Assembly (NCBI RefSeq): GCF_001039355.2
Contig: NW_019773848.1
Coordinates: forward strand, 173,635 to 237,634
DNA: 64,000 nucleotides
DNA from: Lingula anatina
Lineage: Eukaryota > Brachiopoda > Lingulata > Lingulida > Lingulidae
Direction of reading: 5' to 3'
The notes under the pieces were generated by a model, which saw only the letters and a program-made list of their open reading frames with translations, was not told where the DNA came from and made no database searches. A program made the translations under genes and the position numbers. Shown here in pieces: positions 1 to 10,400 of the stretch (its first letter is position 1; each line of letters opens with the position of its first letter).

Positions 1-999
1 TTACTTGAAATAATTATTGTGGAATAGCCAAACATCTCATAATAATGACTGATAATAAGGTTATTATGTAAATAAACAAAAATTATAGGCAGAAGGAAAT
101 AGTTTTGTCAACAAACTGCATGGATCTCCTAATCTATTAAATTCTACCAAAGGTAACCTTACATGTATTTTTCCATTCTAAACGGATATTAATGCGTAAC
201 GTTACTCTTTATCTTTGTCGAAAAGGGTATTGGAAAATTGTCACATATAATTAGCAACATAAATGCTGACTGTGTGTTTAATGTTAACGTGCAGGTAATG
301 CAGTTCAAACTGATAGTGTTCTGCAACACTGACTTCTGTAGTTTAGTAGTTGCACCGCACGTAGGCCTGGCCCTAGCTGTACATCTACATCCAACCGGCA
401 GCATTCAACCTGTTGGTTCTACAACCATAATGATTGCAAGAGCACAAAAAGGCAACAAAAACATTCCCTGTAGTTATCACAACATGTTGCAACATACAAA
501 GAACGCGTGTCAATTCTTAAGTAAATAAATTCCCTTAAGTATACGAGTGCATCACAGAGCCCAAGCAAACGCCATCTTACCTGATGCTACCTTATGCAAA
601 TGAAGCTGTATTCTGTCATATGATTGGTTTTTACGACAATAAATTTCCTATGTATTCGTTGACCTTTGACCTACTATTTCTTTCTTCAAATTTGCTATTA
701 TTTATTTAGCTATGACTTAATAAGGGAGGTATGCAACTTATAAATATCTAAATCATATCTTGATAATGTTCAATGCCTGGTATGTCTTTTGTTTTTATAT
801 ACAATATCAATCACTGAAATGGAAATCCCTGCTCATTAATTTTCGGCTATTTCCGCCAATGTGATTCAACTCCTTTTATATTCCTTTATGTTATCTTAGA
901 AAATTATAACACACTAGGAAATTACGTTCACGTCAAATACAGTTACACAAGACAAACGAATGTTAACATAGCAGTATATTTCAAAAGAAAACACTGGGA

Positions 1000-1092
1000 A
1001 ACCCTTCCTCACGTCATCTTCGGAAACATGATGGCGGCGCGAATTCTGTGAAAAATCACGTGACCTGAAAGCTTTTGTGAGCGCAGTACCAG
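1000..1092 (+). promoter_or_regulatory. Promoter-like patch and probable non-coding first exon (copy A)
   Basis: Within about 90 bases there are an ACGTCA CRE-like core, a CGGAA ETS-like core, a YY1-like ATGGCGGC (1031-1038) and a CACGTG E-box (1057-1062). A consensus splice donor CAG|GTGAGA follows at 1092/1093. The only ATG in the patch opens a seven-codon frame that stops at once, so this would be 5' UTR with a short upstream ORF. The nearest downstream gene on this strand is UBAP2, which makes this a candidate first exon for it. That link is inference. The patch and donor are preserved in copy B. Confidence 0.5.
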
Positions 1093-1734
1093 GTGAGACT
1101 CTTATAACTGTATATGTATTAACGGCTTCCGAGTACGGTATGTTAATCAACTTTGCTCGTTTTTTAGTGTAAGAGTTGGGGATCCATCTTATTTCAAGAA
1201 AAGTCTTCTTCCTTAAGCAGCAGTTTCTATATTCGTGAACGAAATTTGATGAAAATTCAGCATGGCGTCACATGGCATGTGTGTTGGCATGAAAGAAAAT
1301 ATGACGTTTGTGCCGGTCACCTGTAATCAACAACAAATCTCTTGGCTAAAATGCATTTTAACACATGTATTAATTGGATTGATTTCTTGATTGCTCCCAC
1401 TTTTTGTATAAAAGTATATAATTACTTGTCCAATCGCAAGATTTCCATCACCTATTCATGATTCACGTTGTTGAATAAGGGTGCGAAAACTGAAACTGAC
1501 TGATTGACTGGTCATTTAATTTTACCCACTGTTTTGTGGAATAAACTTGAAAATAGCAATACACAAATCAAAATCTAATTCAATTTTTTGCCGCTTGATA
1601 CCACATATGCTTTTTGGATTATGACTGAAGAACATCTTGCAAATGAGCAAAAATGTTCATTAGCTTGGTAGTTATGTATGATAATTATCAATAACAAGCT
1701 TAAGCTGAAATACTTTCATACCGTTAGCTTACGA

Positions 1735-1925
1735 CTGACCTGGACGTAGGCCTTCATCAGGCTAATGTGAGTAGATTTGGTTACCCACTGACAGCTAGCC
1801 TGTAAGCGAGGGGTCCCAGGTTCGATTCCTGGTCTGGTCGGTGATTTTTCTGCACTCACCACAAATCGCTACATTGCTATAGCGGCCAGGACCCTCTTAT
1901 AAATGTCAGGTAGATTGCTCTCCCC
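1735..1925 (+). repeat. tRNA-derived SINE-like patch (copy A)
   Basis: An exact Pol III B-box, GGTTCGATTCC, lies at 1819-1829 inside a perfect T-arm: stem CCAGG (1816-1820), loop TTCGATT, stem CCTGG (1828-1832). No complete tRNA cloverleaf is visible upstream, so a tRNA-derived SINE or tRNA fragment is likelier than a tRNA gene. A C-rich run follows at 1921-1930. Its boundaries are estimates. Confidence 0.45.
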
Positions 1926-2712
1926 CCCCCTCCAATCTCTTTTTATGGATGGCTGGTGATGGCTGATGTTGATTCCCTTTCTTATTTTGTGTTGGATATC
2001 AGATGACTCTTATTTTAGGATCTTAGTTGAATTCCAGTCAATATTTTATTGCCTTCTACAATTCAAAGTGAATTTCATCATTTGCCAAGCCCTGAAGGAC
2101 ATTCTCGGAATCTGTAAATTAAACTGTTGAATTTCTGATATGTGACAGAATGAGCCATTTTTTATGATGACCATTCAATGTTGCTTGACACAAATACATA
2201 CTGATAAGAAGGATAAAAAACATACTGGTTCAAGGAATAGTATTACATGAAAAAAAAATTAAATACCTCTCTAGTGGGATTAAACTAGAGTAAGAACCTC
2301 ATTGAAATACCAAGCTCTACTTCATATAGCTTTGGTCATAAATATATTTGGCTTTTTAAGAAAATCCATCCTTTTTCAAATCTTAAATTTACAAAAGTGT
2401 ATTTAATAGGAAGTTGTTTTTATGATTTCATGGTATTCAGGCCTTATAAATAGATTAGGAGTTTACATAATCTACCTGCCAAATTTAAATCTTTTAGCAA
2501 AATTGGAAGATGTGCATCTGGCTTAAAGGATTATGAAATATTAATTTTCTTTCCACAATAATATGGATCCAGTCAGAAATATTTCGATACAAAAGTATAT
2601 AACTGCCCCTCCTGTGTGGTTGTAACTGAACCATAACTGAAACAATTGAACTCTGTTTTATTTTGCTGCAGGCACCTTGGTAGGATAAACTATCAAGCAG
2701 TCTTAATTTATT

Positions 2713-2770
2713 GGATGGTGTTAATAGACATGGACATTTTAGGATGATGTTAATAGACATGGACATTTTA
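2713..2770. repeat. 29-bp minisatellite, two units
   Basis: Two head-to-tail units of 29 bases, the first with one substitution. The same array has three units in copy B, so unit number is variable. Confidence 0.85.
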
Positions 2771-2837
2771 GGCATGGGCTGATTCTTTTTATTCATCATC
2801 AGGGCTTTTGTTATAAGATGTTGGCTTGAATGGTCTA

Positions 2838-2838
2838 N
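2838..2838. other. Single-base gap (n), probable contig join
   Basis: A lone n sits exactly where copy A of the first duplicated block ends. The sequence after it is unrelated to what precedes it. Confidence 0.8.
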
Positions 2839-3614
2839 TAAAGCCAAAAAGTGAAACTGCCTTCCACTTATCGTGTTTACAAGGAAAGTGCACGGCACCG
2901 GCGACGGCATCGGCATCGGCGACGACAGACGCAGGTGATGGCAATATGTACAGACACAGATGTGTCTGTACATAAAAATGTGCAATATATAATTTATATA
3001 AGACTGCATTCCCACAGATTTTAGATCGATCTATCCCCGTGGGGAGTCTCACTAGATTACTGTTAGCTTAGCCGGCTTTAATGTCTGTGCCACCTACTAA
3101 AAGCTGTAAGGGGGTAAATAACTTCCGTGCGCGTTCAGCTAACAGCAATTTAGCGTGAACCCCCAGGGAGTTATGTCGATTCAGATGGATCGATCTACAT
3201 CTGTGGGAATGCAGTCTAAACTGAGGCAATTTTCATGACGTCCTTTATCACAAACTAACACAAACACAGACACTCATAAAGACTACATTTCCAAAGCCCC
3301 TAACAATGATAAAAATCAACTGATAAACTTACCAGTGAGGTGTGCAATATGGTGAAAGTTATTTCAACTTTATAAACTATATCTAAAATGTTGTGTTACA
3401 AAATGAAGTTAAAGCCATATTTTGAAAGTAAAATAATTTATCAATTTTCTTCATTCTTATAAAAAAAAACCTGTGATCTGAAAAATGCTTTAATCTGGCA
3501 TCTGATAACCTAATACTCTATCAATGTTTACATTATAATGACTCATGTGAAAGGCCATTCCATGATATCACTTTAAAATTCTATGGCAGTTTAATTAGTT
3601 ATAGAGAGGAAAAC
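2839..3614. other. Non-coding interval between the two copies of the first duplicated block
   Basis: No gene is seen. It contains the 215-bp Harbinger-like MITE at 3002-3216; the rest is AT-rich sequence that I cannot classify. Confidence 0.6.
3002..3216. mobile_element. 215-bp Harbinger-like MITE, copy 1
   Basis: Terminal inverted repeats read GACTGCATTCCCACAGAT inward from both ends, followed by the internal GATCGATC motif on each side. TAA flanks it on both sides (2999-3001 and 3217-3219), a 3-bp target-site duplication of the TWA type used by PIF/Harbinger transposons. Length is exactly 215 bp, the same as the members at 48490 and 57400. It has no coding capacity. Confidence 0.85.
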
Positions 3615-4613
3615 TTACTTGAAATAATTATTGTGGAATAGCCAAACATCTCATAATAATGACTAATAATAAGGTTATTATGTAAATAAACAAAAATTAA
3701 AGGCAGAAGGAAATAGTTTTGTCAACAAACTGCATGGATCTCCTAATCTATTAAATTCTACCAAAGGTAACCTTACATGTATTTTTCCATTCTAAACGGA
3801 TATTAATGCGTAACGTTACTCTTTATCTTTGTCGAAAAGGGTATTGGAAAATTGTCACATATAATTAGCACCATAAATGCTGACTGTGTGTTTAATGTTA
3901 ACGTGCAGGTAATGCAGTTCAAACTGATAGTGTTCTGCAACACTGACTTCTGTAGTTTAGTAGTTGCACCGCACGTAGGCCTGGCCCTAGCTGTACATCT
4001 ACATCCAACCGGCCGCATTCAACCTGTTGGTTCTACAACCATAATGATTGCAAGAGCACAAAAAGGCAACAAAAACATTCCCTGTAGTTATCACAACATG
4101 TTGCAACTTACAAAGAACGCGCGTCAATTCTTAAGTAAATAAATTCCCTTAAGTATACGAGTGCATCACATAGCCCAAGCAAACGCCATCTTACCTGATG
4201 CTACCTTATGCAAATGAAGCTGTATTCTGTCATATGATTGGTTTTTACGACAATAAATTTCCTATGTATTCGTTGACCTTTGACCTACTATTTCTTTCTT
4301 CAAATTTGCTATTATTTATTAAGCTATGACTTAATAAGGGAGGTATGCAACTTATAAATATCTAAATCATATCTTGATAATGTTCAATGCCTGGTACGTC
4401 TTTTGTTTTTATATACAATATCAATCACTGAAATGGAAATCCCTGCTCATTAATTTTCGGCTATTTCCGCCAATGTGATTCAACTCCTTTTATATTCCTT
4501 TATTTTATCTTAGAAAATTATAACACACTAGGAAATTACGTTCACGTCAAATACAGTTACACGAGACAAACGAATGTTAACATAGCAGTATATTTCAAAA
4601 GAAAACACTGGGA

Positions 4614-4706
4614 AACCCTTCCTCACGTCATCTTCGGAAACATGATGGCGGCGCGAATTCTGTGAAATATCACGTGACCTGAAAGCTTTTGTGAGCGCAG
4701 TACCAG
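4614..4706 (+). promoter_or_regulatory. Promoter-like patch and probable non-coding first exon (copy B)
   Basis: Second copy of the 1000-1092 patch. The YY1-like ATGGCGGC, the CACGTG E-box (4671-4676) and the CAG|GTGAGA donor at 4706/4707 are unchanged, although bases between them have drifted. Confidence 0.5.
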
Positions 4707-5336
4707 GTGAGACTCTTATAACTGTATATGTATTAACGGCTTCCGAGTACGGTATGTTAATCAACTTTGCTCGTTTTTTAGTGTAAGAGTTGGGGATCCA
4801 TCTTATTTCAAGAAAAGTCTTCTTCCTTAAGCAGCAGTTTCTATATTCGTGAACGAAATTTGATGAAAATTCAGCATGGCGTCACATGGCATGTGTGTTG
4901 GCATGAAAGAAAATATGACGTTTGTGCCGGTCACCTGTAATCAACAACAAATCTCTTGGCTAAAATGCATTTTAACACATGTATAAATTGGATTGATTTC
5001 TTGATTGCTCCCACTTTTTGTATAAAAGTATATAATTACTTGTCCAATCGCAAGATTTCCATCACCTATTCATGATTCACGTTGTTGAATAAGGGTGCGA
5101 AAACTGAAACTGACTGATTGACTGGTCATTTAATTTTACCCACTGTTTTGTGGAATAAACTTGAAAATAGCAATACACAAATCAAAATCAAATTCAATTT
5201 TTTGCCGCTTGATACCACATATGCTTTTTGGATTATGACTGAAGAACATCTTTCAAATGAGCAAAAATGTTCATTAGCTTGGTAGTTATGTATGATAATT
5301 ATCAATTGCAAGCTTAAGCTGAAATACTTTCATACC

Positions 5337-5545
5337 GTTAGCTTACGACTGACCTGGACGTAGGCCTTCATCAGGCTAATGTGAGTAGATTTGGTTACCC
5401 ACTGACAGCTATCCTGTAAGCGAGGGGTCCTGGGTTCGATTCCTGGACTGGTCGGTGATTTTTCTGCACTCACCCCAAATCGCTACATTGCTATAGCGGC
5501 CAGGACCCTCTTATAAATGTCAGGTAGATTGCTCCCCCCCCCCCC
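5337..5545 (+). repeat. tRNA-derived SINE-like patch (copy B)
   Basis: Counterpart of 1735-1925. The B-box GGTTCGATTCC is intact at 5433-5443, but the 5' half of the T-stem has changed, so the arm no longer pairs fully. A C run of about 11 follows. Confidence 0.45.
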
Positions 5546-6328
5546 TCCAATCTCTTTTTATGGATGGCTGGTGATGGCTGATGTTGATTCCCTTTCTTAT
5601 TTTGTGTGGGATATCAGATGACTCTTATTTTAGGATCTTAGTTGAATTCCAGTCAATATTTTATTGCCTTCTACAATTCAAAGTGAATTTCATCATTTGC
5701 CAAGCCCTGAAGGACATTTCGGAATCTGCAAATTAAACTGTTGAATTTCTGATATGTGACAGAATGAGCCATTTTTTATGATGACCATTCAATGTTGCTT
5801 GACACAAATACATACTGATAAGAAGGATAAAAAAACATACTGGTTCAAGGAATAGTATTACATGAAAAAAAAATTAAATACCTCTCTAGTGGGATTAAAC
5901 TAGAGTAAGAACCTCATTGAAATACCAAGCTCTACTTCATATAGCTTTGGTCATAAATATATTTGGCTTTTTGAGAAAATCCATCCTTTTTCAAATCTTA
6001 AATTTACAAAAGTATATTTAATAGGAAGTTGTTTTTATGATTTCATGGTATTCAGGCCTTATAAATAGATTAGGGGTTTACATAATCTACCTGCCAAATT
6101 TAAATCTTTTAGCAAAATTAGAAGATGTGCATCTGGCTTAAAGGATTATGAAATATTAATTTTCTTGCCACAATAATATGGATCCAGTCAGAAATATTTC
6201 GATACAAAAGTATACAACTGCCCCTCCTGTGTGGTTGTAACTGAACCATAACTGAAACAATTGAACTCTGTTTTATTTTGCTGCAGGCACCTTGGTAGGA
6301 TAAACTATCAAGCAGTCTTTAATTTATT

Positions 6329-6415
6329 GGATGATGTTAATAGACATGGACATTTTAGGATGATGTTAATAGACATGGACATTTTAGGATGATGTTAATA
6401 GACATGGACATTTTA
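6329..6415. repeat. 29-bp minisatellite, three units
   Basis: Three near-identical 29-base units, just before the n at 6480. The homologous array at 2713-2770 has two. Confidence 0.85.
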
Positions 6416-6479
6416 GGCATGGGCTGATTCTTTTTATTCATCATCAGGGCTTTTGTTATAAGATGTTGGCTTGAATGGA

Positions 6480-6480
6480 N
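6480..6480. other. Single-base gap (n), probable contig join
   Basis: A lone n sits where copy B of the first duplicated block ends. The UBA exons expected upstream of the UBAP2 gene are not seen on either side, so real sequence may be missing here. Confidence 0.8.
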
Positions 6481-7465
6481 CTTTGCTGCCTTGTTTTTTT
6501 TTTTTTATAAAAAGAAACTCAAACTGTGAGCTTTCATCAAGTTCATGTACACTTTCTCCAACTCGTGATGAACGGTACATGCAAATACGTACATATGTTC
6601 CATAATTTAAGAACCCGTAATAAAGCAGTAACATTTATGTTGCTATTAATCAAAATGATAACTTTAGTACTCCTTACGCTCGGCACACACTATTTTCCTC
6701 TCCTACAGATCATAAGTCCGCCAGGGCCTACCTTCTTTCCAATTTTATTAAACTTCCGTTTCTCTTCCTCACTTCGTTTTCATTTTTGCCACGCTTTGCA
6801 CCAACGAAGTGTTTAAAGTTCAACAACGTCATTTTCTAAGCAAAAGGCTAAGATGAGTATCCATGAGTACTGTGTACGACTGATAATGAAGAAACAGAGG
6901 ATCAAGTCTGTAAAAACGCAAATAACGAGCACATGTGTTGCAGCCATTTTGTTGTGTAGGGTATTACGAAAACGAAAACGAGACTGTACATTACATCATT
7001 CAGGAATTCCCCAACCTCAGCCAGTCACAAAATAGTATTTGTGACTGAAACTGAGGTTAATAAATTATGTATAATTAGCTGGGAACTCCCCGAGATTTTC
7101 ACCCCGTCTCTCTTTTCGAATGAAGTAAAATATATCGTTCAGAAAAGAAACAACAACGTATTCCTTATATTAAAATTTACACATTCCCAGTCAGTTTGAA
7201 AACTCGCCGGACATAAGGTCCGACGATACAGGTTTTTTTATCGGACCGAGACAAAATTTGCCAGGCATGTCCGACGGTCCGACGCCTTTCATAAAGTCTG
7301 GCCTAAACTAAATTTTTTTGGTATGAAATGATTTAGAGGTTTAATTATTTCCCGAGTAAAAGTGAAGTTGGCATATGGGAATAAATTTTGTCAAACAGAG
7401 TAATAAATATGGAATAAAAAGCATGCCATGAAACTTACTGAAGTTTTCAATTATATTTTAAACAG
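6481..7465. other. Interval before the first recognisable UBAP2 exon
   Basis: No supported gene. At about 7205-7305 there is a fragment rich in ggtccgac/cggaccg repeats that resembles the ends of the inverted-repeat element at 9044-9408. UBAP2 proteins normally carry a UBA domain just before the sequence encoded from 7466, and I found no exon for it here. Confidence 0.5.
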
Positions 7466-10400
7466 GGAGAGTGGCAAGAGACTGGCAAAAAGAAAAAGAA
7501 GCTACCACAACAAAATTCAGACCCTACACCACTGGTAAACAATAAATCTGACACAAAACTGGATCGTGAAAGAGGGGAGTCGAGAGATCGTGGAGACAAT
7601 GCACCAAGGAGGGGAGCCAGAAATGCTCCACCCAGGCTTTCAAGGGGTGGAAGTGCAAACAGAAACTGTAAGTCTTCTACCGGATGATTTTTCATCATGT
7701 ATTAAAGTCTCTTTATTGAAATAAGAAAAATTTGCATTCGAAGAAAAGACTAGTGAATCAGTTCAGGCTGGTCTATCTATGGTATATGTATTGTGTAAAA
7801 AAGCATAAAAATGTGTATTAAGTATCAGTACCTTGTTGAAATTTGCACACACTTAAATTCTTTTGTGACATGCCTGATTGTTTTGAAGTGGAAGAATCTA
7901 TTGAGTGAATCAAATTATGACTTCTTCCTTTGCCTTAAATAGGGAAAGGCAGAGAAGAGGAAGAGAATGAGAAAAATAGAGAGAATAACAGAGACTTCAG
8001 TAGAGATAGACCAGAAAGAGGAGAGCGAGGCAGGGGCAGAGGAAGAGGAAGCGTTGCTAGAGGCAGAGGTGGAAGAGGAAGGTAGATTGTTTTTTTAAGA
8101 CTCGCTCATGTTCCTTAGATTAGAGTTAAACATGTTATTAGGCATTTTCCTTTATTATAACTTTGCATTTTCTTGAGAAAGGGATAAATAATAAATAGGT
8201 TTGTGATGAAATATTTTTCCTATCCAGAGGTGGTTTCGGTTCCAGAAGTGGGGGTAGTGTGCCTGGCAGTGGAGGTGCAAGGTTTGACAAGGGACCAGAA
8301 ATTGATACATGGACTAATGAAGTAGCTGAAAATGCAGAGAAGGGCAATAGCAGTAAGTTTCATATCTTCATGCTGTTCATAATAAGAGAAAAGACAAAAA
8401 AAAGTGACACTGATGCTTAAATTATAATTTTACCTTTGCAGCGGTCGGCAGTTTCTATTTTTTTTCTTTTTGAATATCACTTATTACATGTTCTTAATGA
8501 CAGTTGATCATGATAATCACCTTGAACCTGATTTTCCAGATTGGGCAGATTCCATAGATAACTGGGATGAGGAATGGACTGGCAATGTAAGTAATCATAT
8601 GTAAATTCCATGTTGATTGTTTCAACTTATAATTAAAAAGACCTACTGCTATTCTTCTCCATTTTGATAAACAGTTTGATAGCAAAATGCCTACATGTTC
8701 AACAACACTTTGGCCACATTGCCCTGAACATACCTGTTTGTGATTGAGTTCTTGCATTAGATATTCTGCTATGTTTCAGCTGTCAGAGACACAGGTCTTC
8801 ACCCCAAGTGCATCAGCAGCTGTCAGCACCAATACCTTCTCTGCCTCTACAGCCTCCAGTATGGATGCTTTCTCCAGTGCGGCCATGACTACAGCTGATG
8901 TCACAGCCAACTCTGTGTTCAGTTCTAATTCTCCAAGCATTCGCAGTGGGGATGGGTATACAAGGTAAAGATAATAAATTCTGACAACAATTGACCACAA
9001 TATATAATGTTTCTATTTGGGAAGATTAGGAAAAGTTGACTTTGCAGACATGCTGAAAACTTTTCAGAATGGCCGGCCATTTGGACCGGCAGTAATGAAA
9101 AATTTGCTGGACCGAATGGTTTTTTGTTGGACCATAAATCGCCCTATTCGTTTGAGACAGATACTACCAGTTTGATTAGGGTAGCTTACTTTGTTTGTGA
9201 ATGTGATAGGCTTGAAATGGAAGGGAAAAAACGCTTTGGGTTTTGTATCATTTTTTTAGCGAAGTATGTTGAATGATGACTGTAAATTCAAAATTGCCAC
9301 TCTTAAAACTCTTGTCAGTCCTTTGGACCGACCAAGTCCAATTTTTTACTGGTCCAAACAAATTTTGCCAGCCATGACCGATCGGACCGACAGTTTCAGC
9401 TTGTCTGCTTTGTCATATTATTTCATTCATAGTAAATGAGTAAATTTGATCTCTATAAATTTTTGACCTCTATCAATATGCCTAAACCCAAGTTTATATT
9501 GATAAGGTACAAGTAACCATTATCATCAACCTTCTTATGTTTGCTTTACAGGCTGGACCTTGATGTACTCTTGCCTAAACAAACCCAGGATGCCTCTTTG
9601 TCCACTACATCATCTCTTGGAGTCAGTTCACTGGGGAGCAGCACAGGTCTGATGGTCAATTCAACTGTAGGTGTCCCTAGTAGTCTTGGTGCTGGTGGTT
9701 CTTCTCAGTCTCAGTTTTACCAGAGTCAGTTTGCAAAGCAAGCTACTGAGTCTATCAAGAATGCAGTTGGGGTAAGTCAGTTTTGCTATAGAAAATGTCT
9801 CTAATGGAATTTATTCTCAATCATACCAGCTCAGTTTCTTATTTGGTCATATTTCTACATCTAAGGCAGAATGAGTTTTTTTTTTTCGTGGATTGAGCAT
9901 GTAAACGTTTCTCTTTTTGCACTTCTTGTTGAAAGACATTCATCAACTTAAAGTGTTCATATAATTAAACTAAGAGATGAAATTTCTTTACTATAGATCG
10001 GCTCCTCACAACCAAATGCCATACCCCAGCCAAGTCCAGTGCAGCAGCAGCAGAGGCCTGGTAATGCAGCACAGGCAGCTGCAGCCCAAGCAGCAGCCCA
10101 AGCAGCAGCACTACAACAACAGCGGAACAAGCCTCAGAGAACAAAATTACCACCTCCTTCAAAGGTAAGATTAAACAGGGAGCAGGAATAGACAGTTTAT
10201 TGTAGGGTAGCATGAAGTTGGTTAATAGTGGTTTTCTAAATGGCAACTGGTAGACAAGCAAAAGAACCTTGCCTTATTCACAGTGCTGTTGATGACAAAA
10301 TAGGTTGACTTTTAGCAGTATGCCATTTTAGAAGGTTCTAGAGAAAAAGATTTGAGAGCCCCTGGTCCAGACACTATAGCTAAATACCATTTTGCAGTTA

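Larger units (their letters stand above)
1..2837. repeat. Copy A of a duplicated non-coding block
   Basis: This stretch matches 3615-6479 almost base for base; window position 1 aligns with 3615. Differences are scattered substitutions, small indels and a change in minisatellite unit number. It ends at the single n at 2838, at the same sequence point where copy B ends before the n at 6480. It holds a promoter-like patch, a tRNA-derived SINE-like patch and a 29-bp minisatellite. Open frames of 60-100 residues occur on both strands and are kept in both copies, but I recognise no protein family in them and call no gene. The near identity and the flanking n suggest two haplotypes of one locus. 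Confidence 0.85.
3615..6479. repeat. Copy B of the duplicated non-coding block
   Basis: Second copy of 1-2837, with the same order of promoter-like patch, SINE-like patch and minisatellite. It carries three minisatellite units where copy A has two, and the T-arm of its SINE-like patch has a damaged stem. It is preceded by 776 bases (2839-3614) that have no partner in the window, as expected if copy A's equivalent lies before position 1. Confidence 0.85.

Noticed and set aside
238-528. 96-codon open frame kept in both copies of the first duplicated block
   Set aside because: The opposite strand has an equally long frame over the same bases, the product looks like no known family, and near identity of the copies explains its survival without selection.
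1816-1832. tRNA gene at the perfect T-arm
   Set aside because: No acceptor stem, D-arm or anticodon arm can be folded around it.
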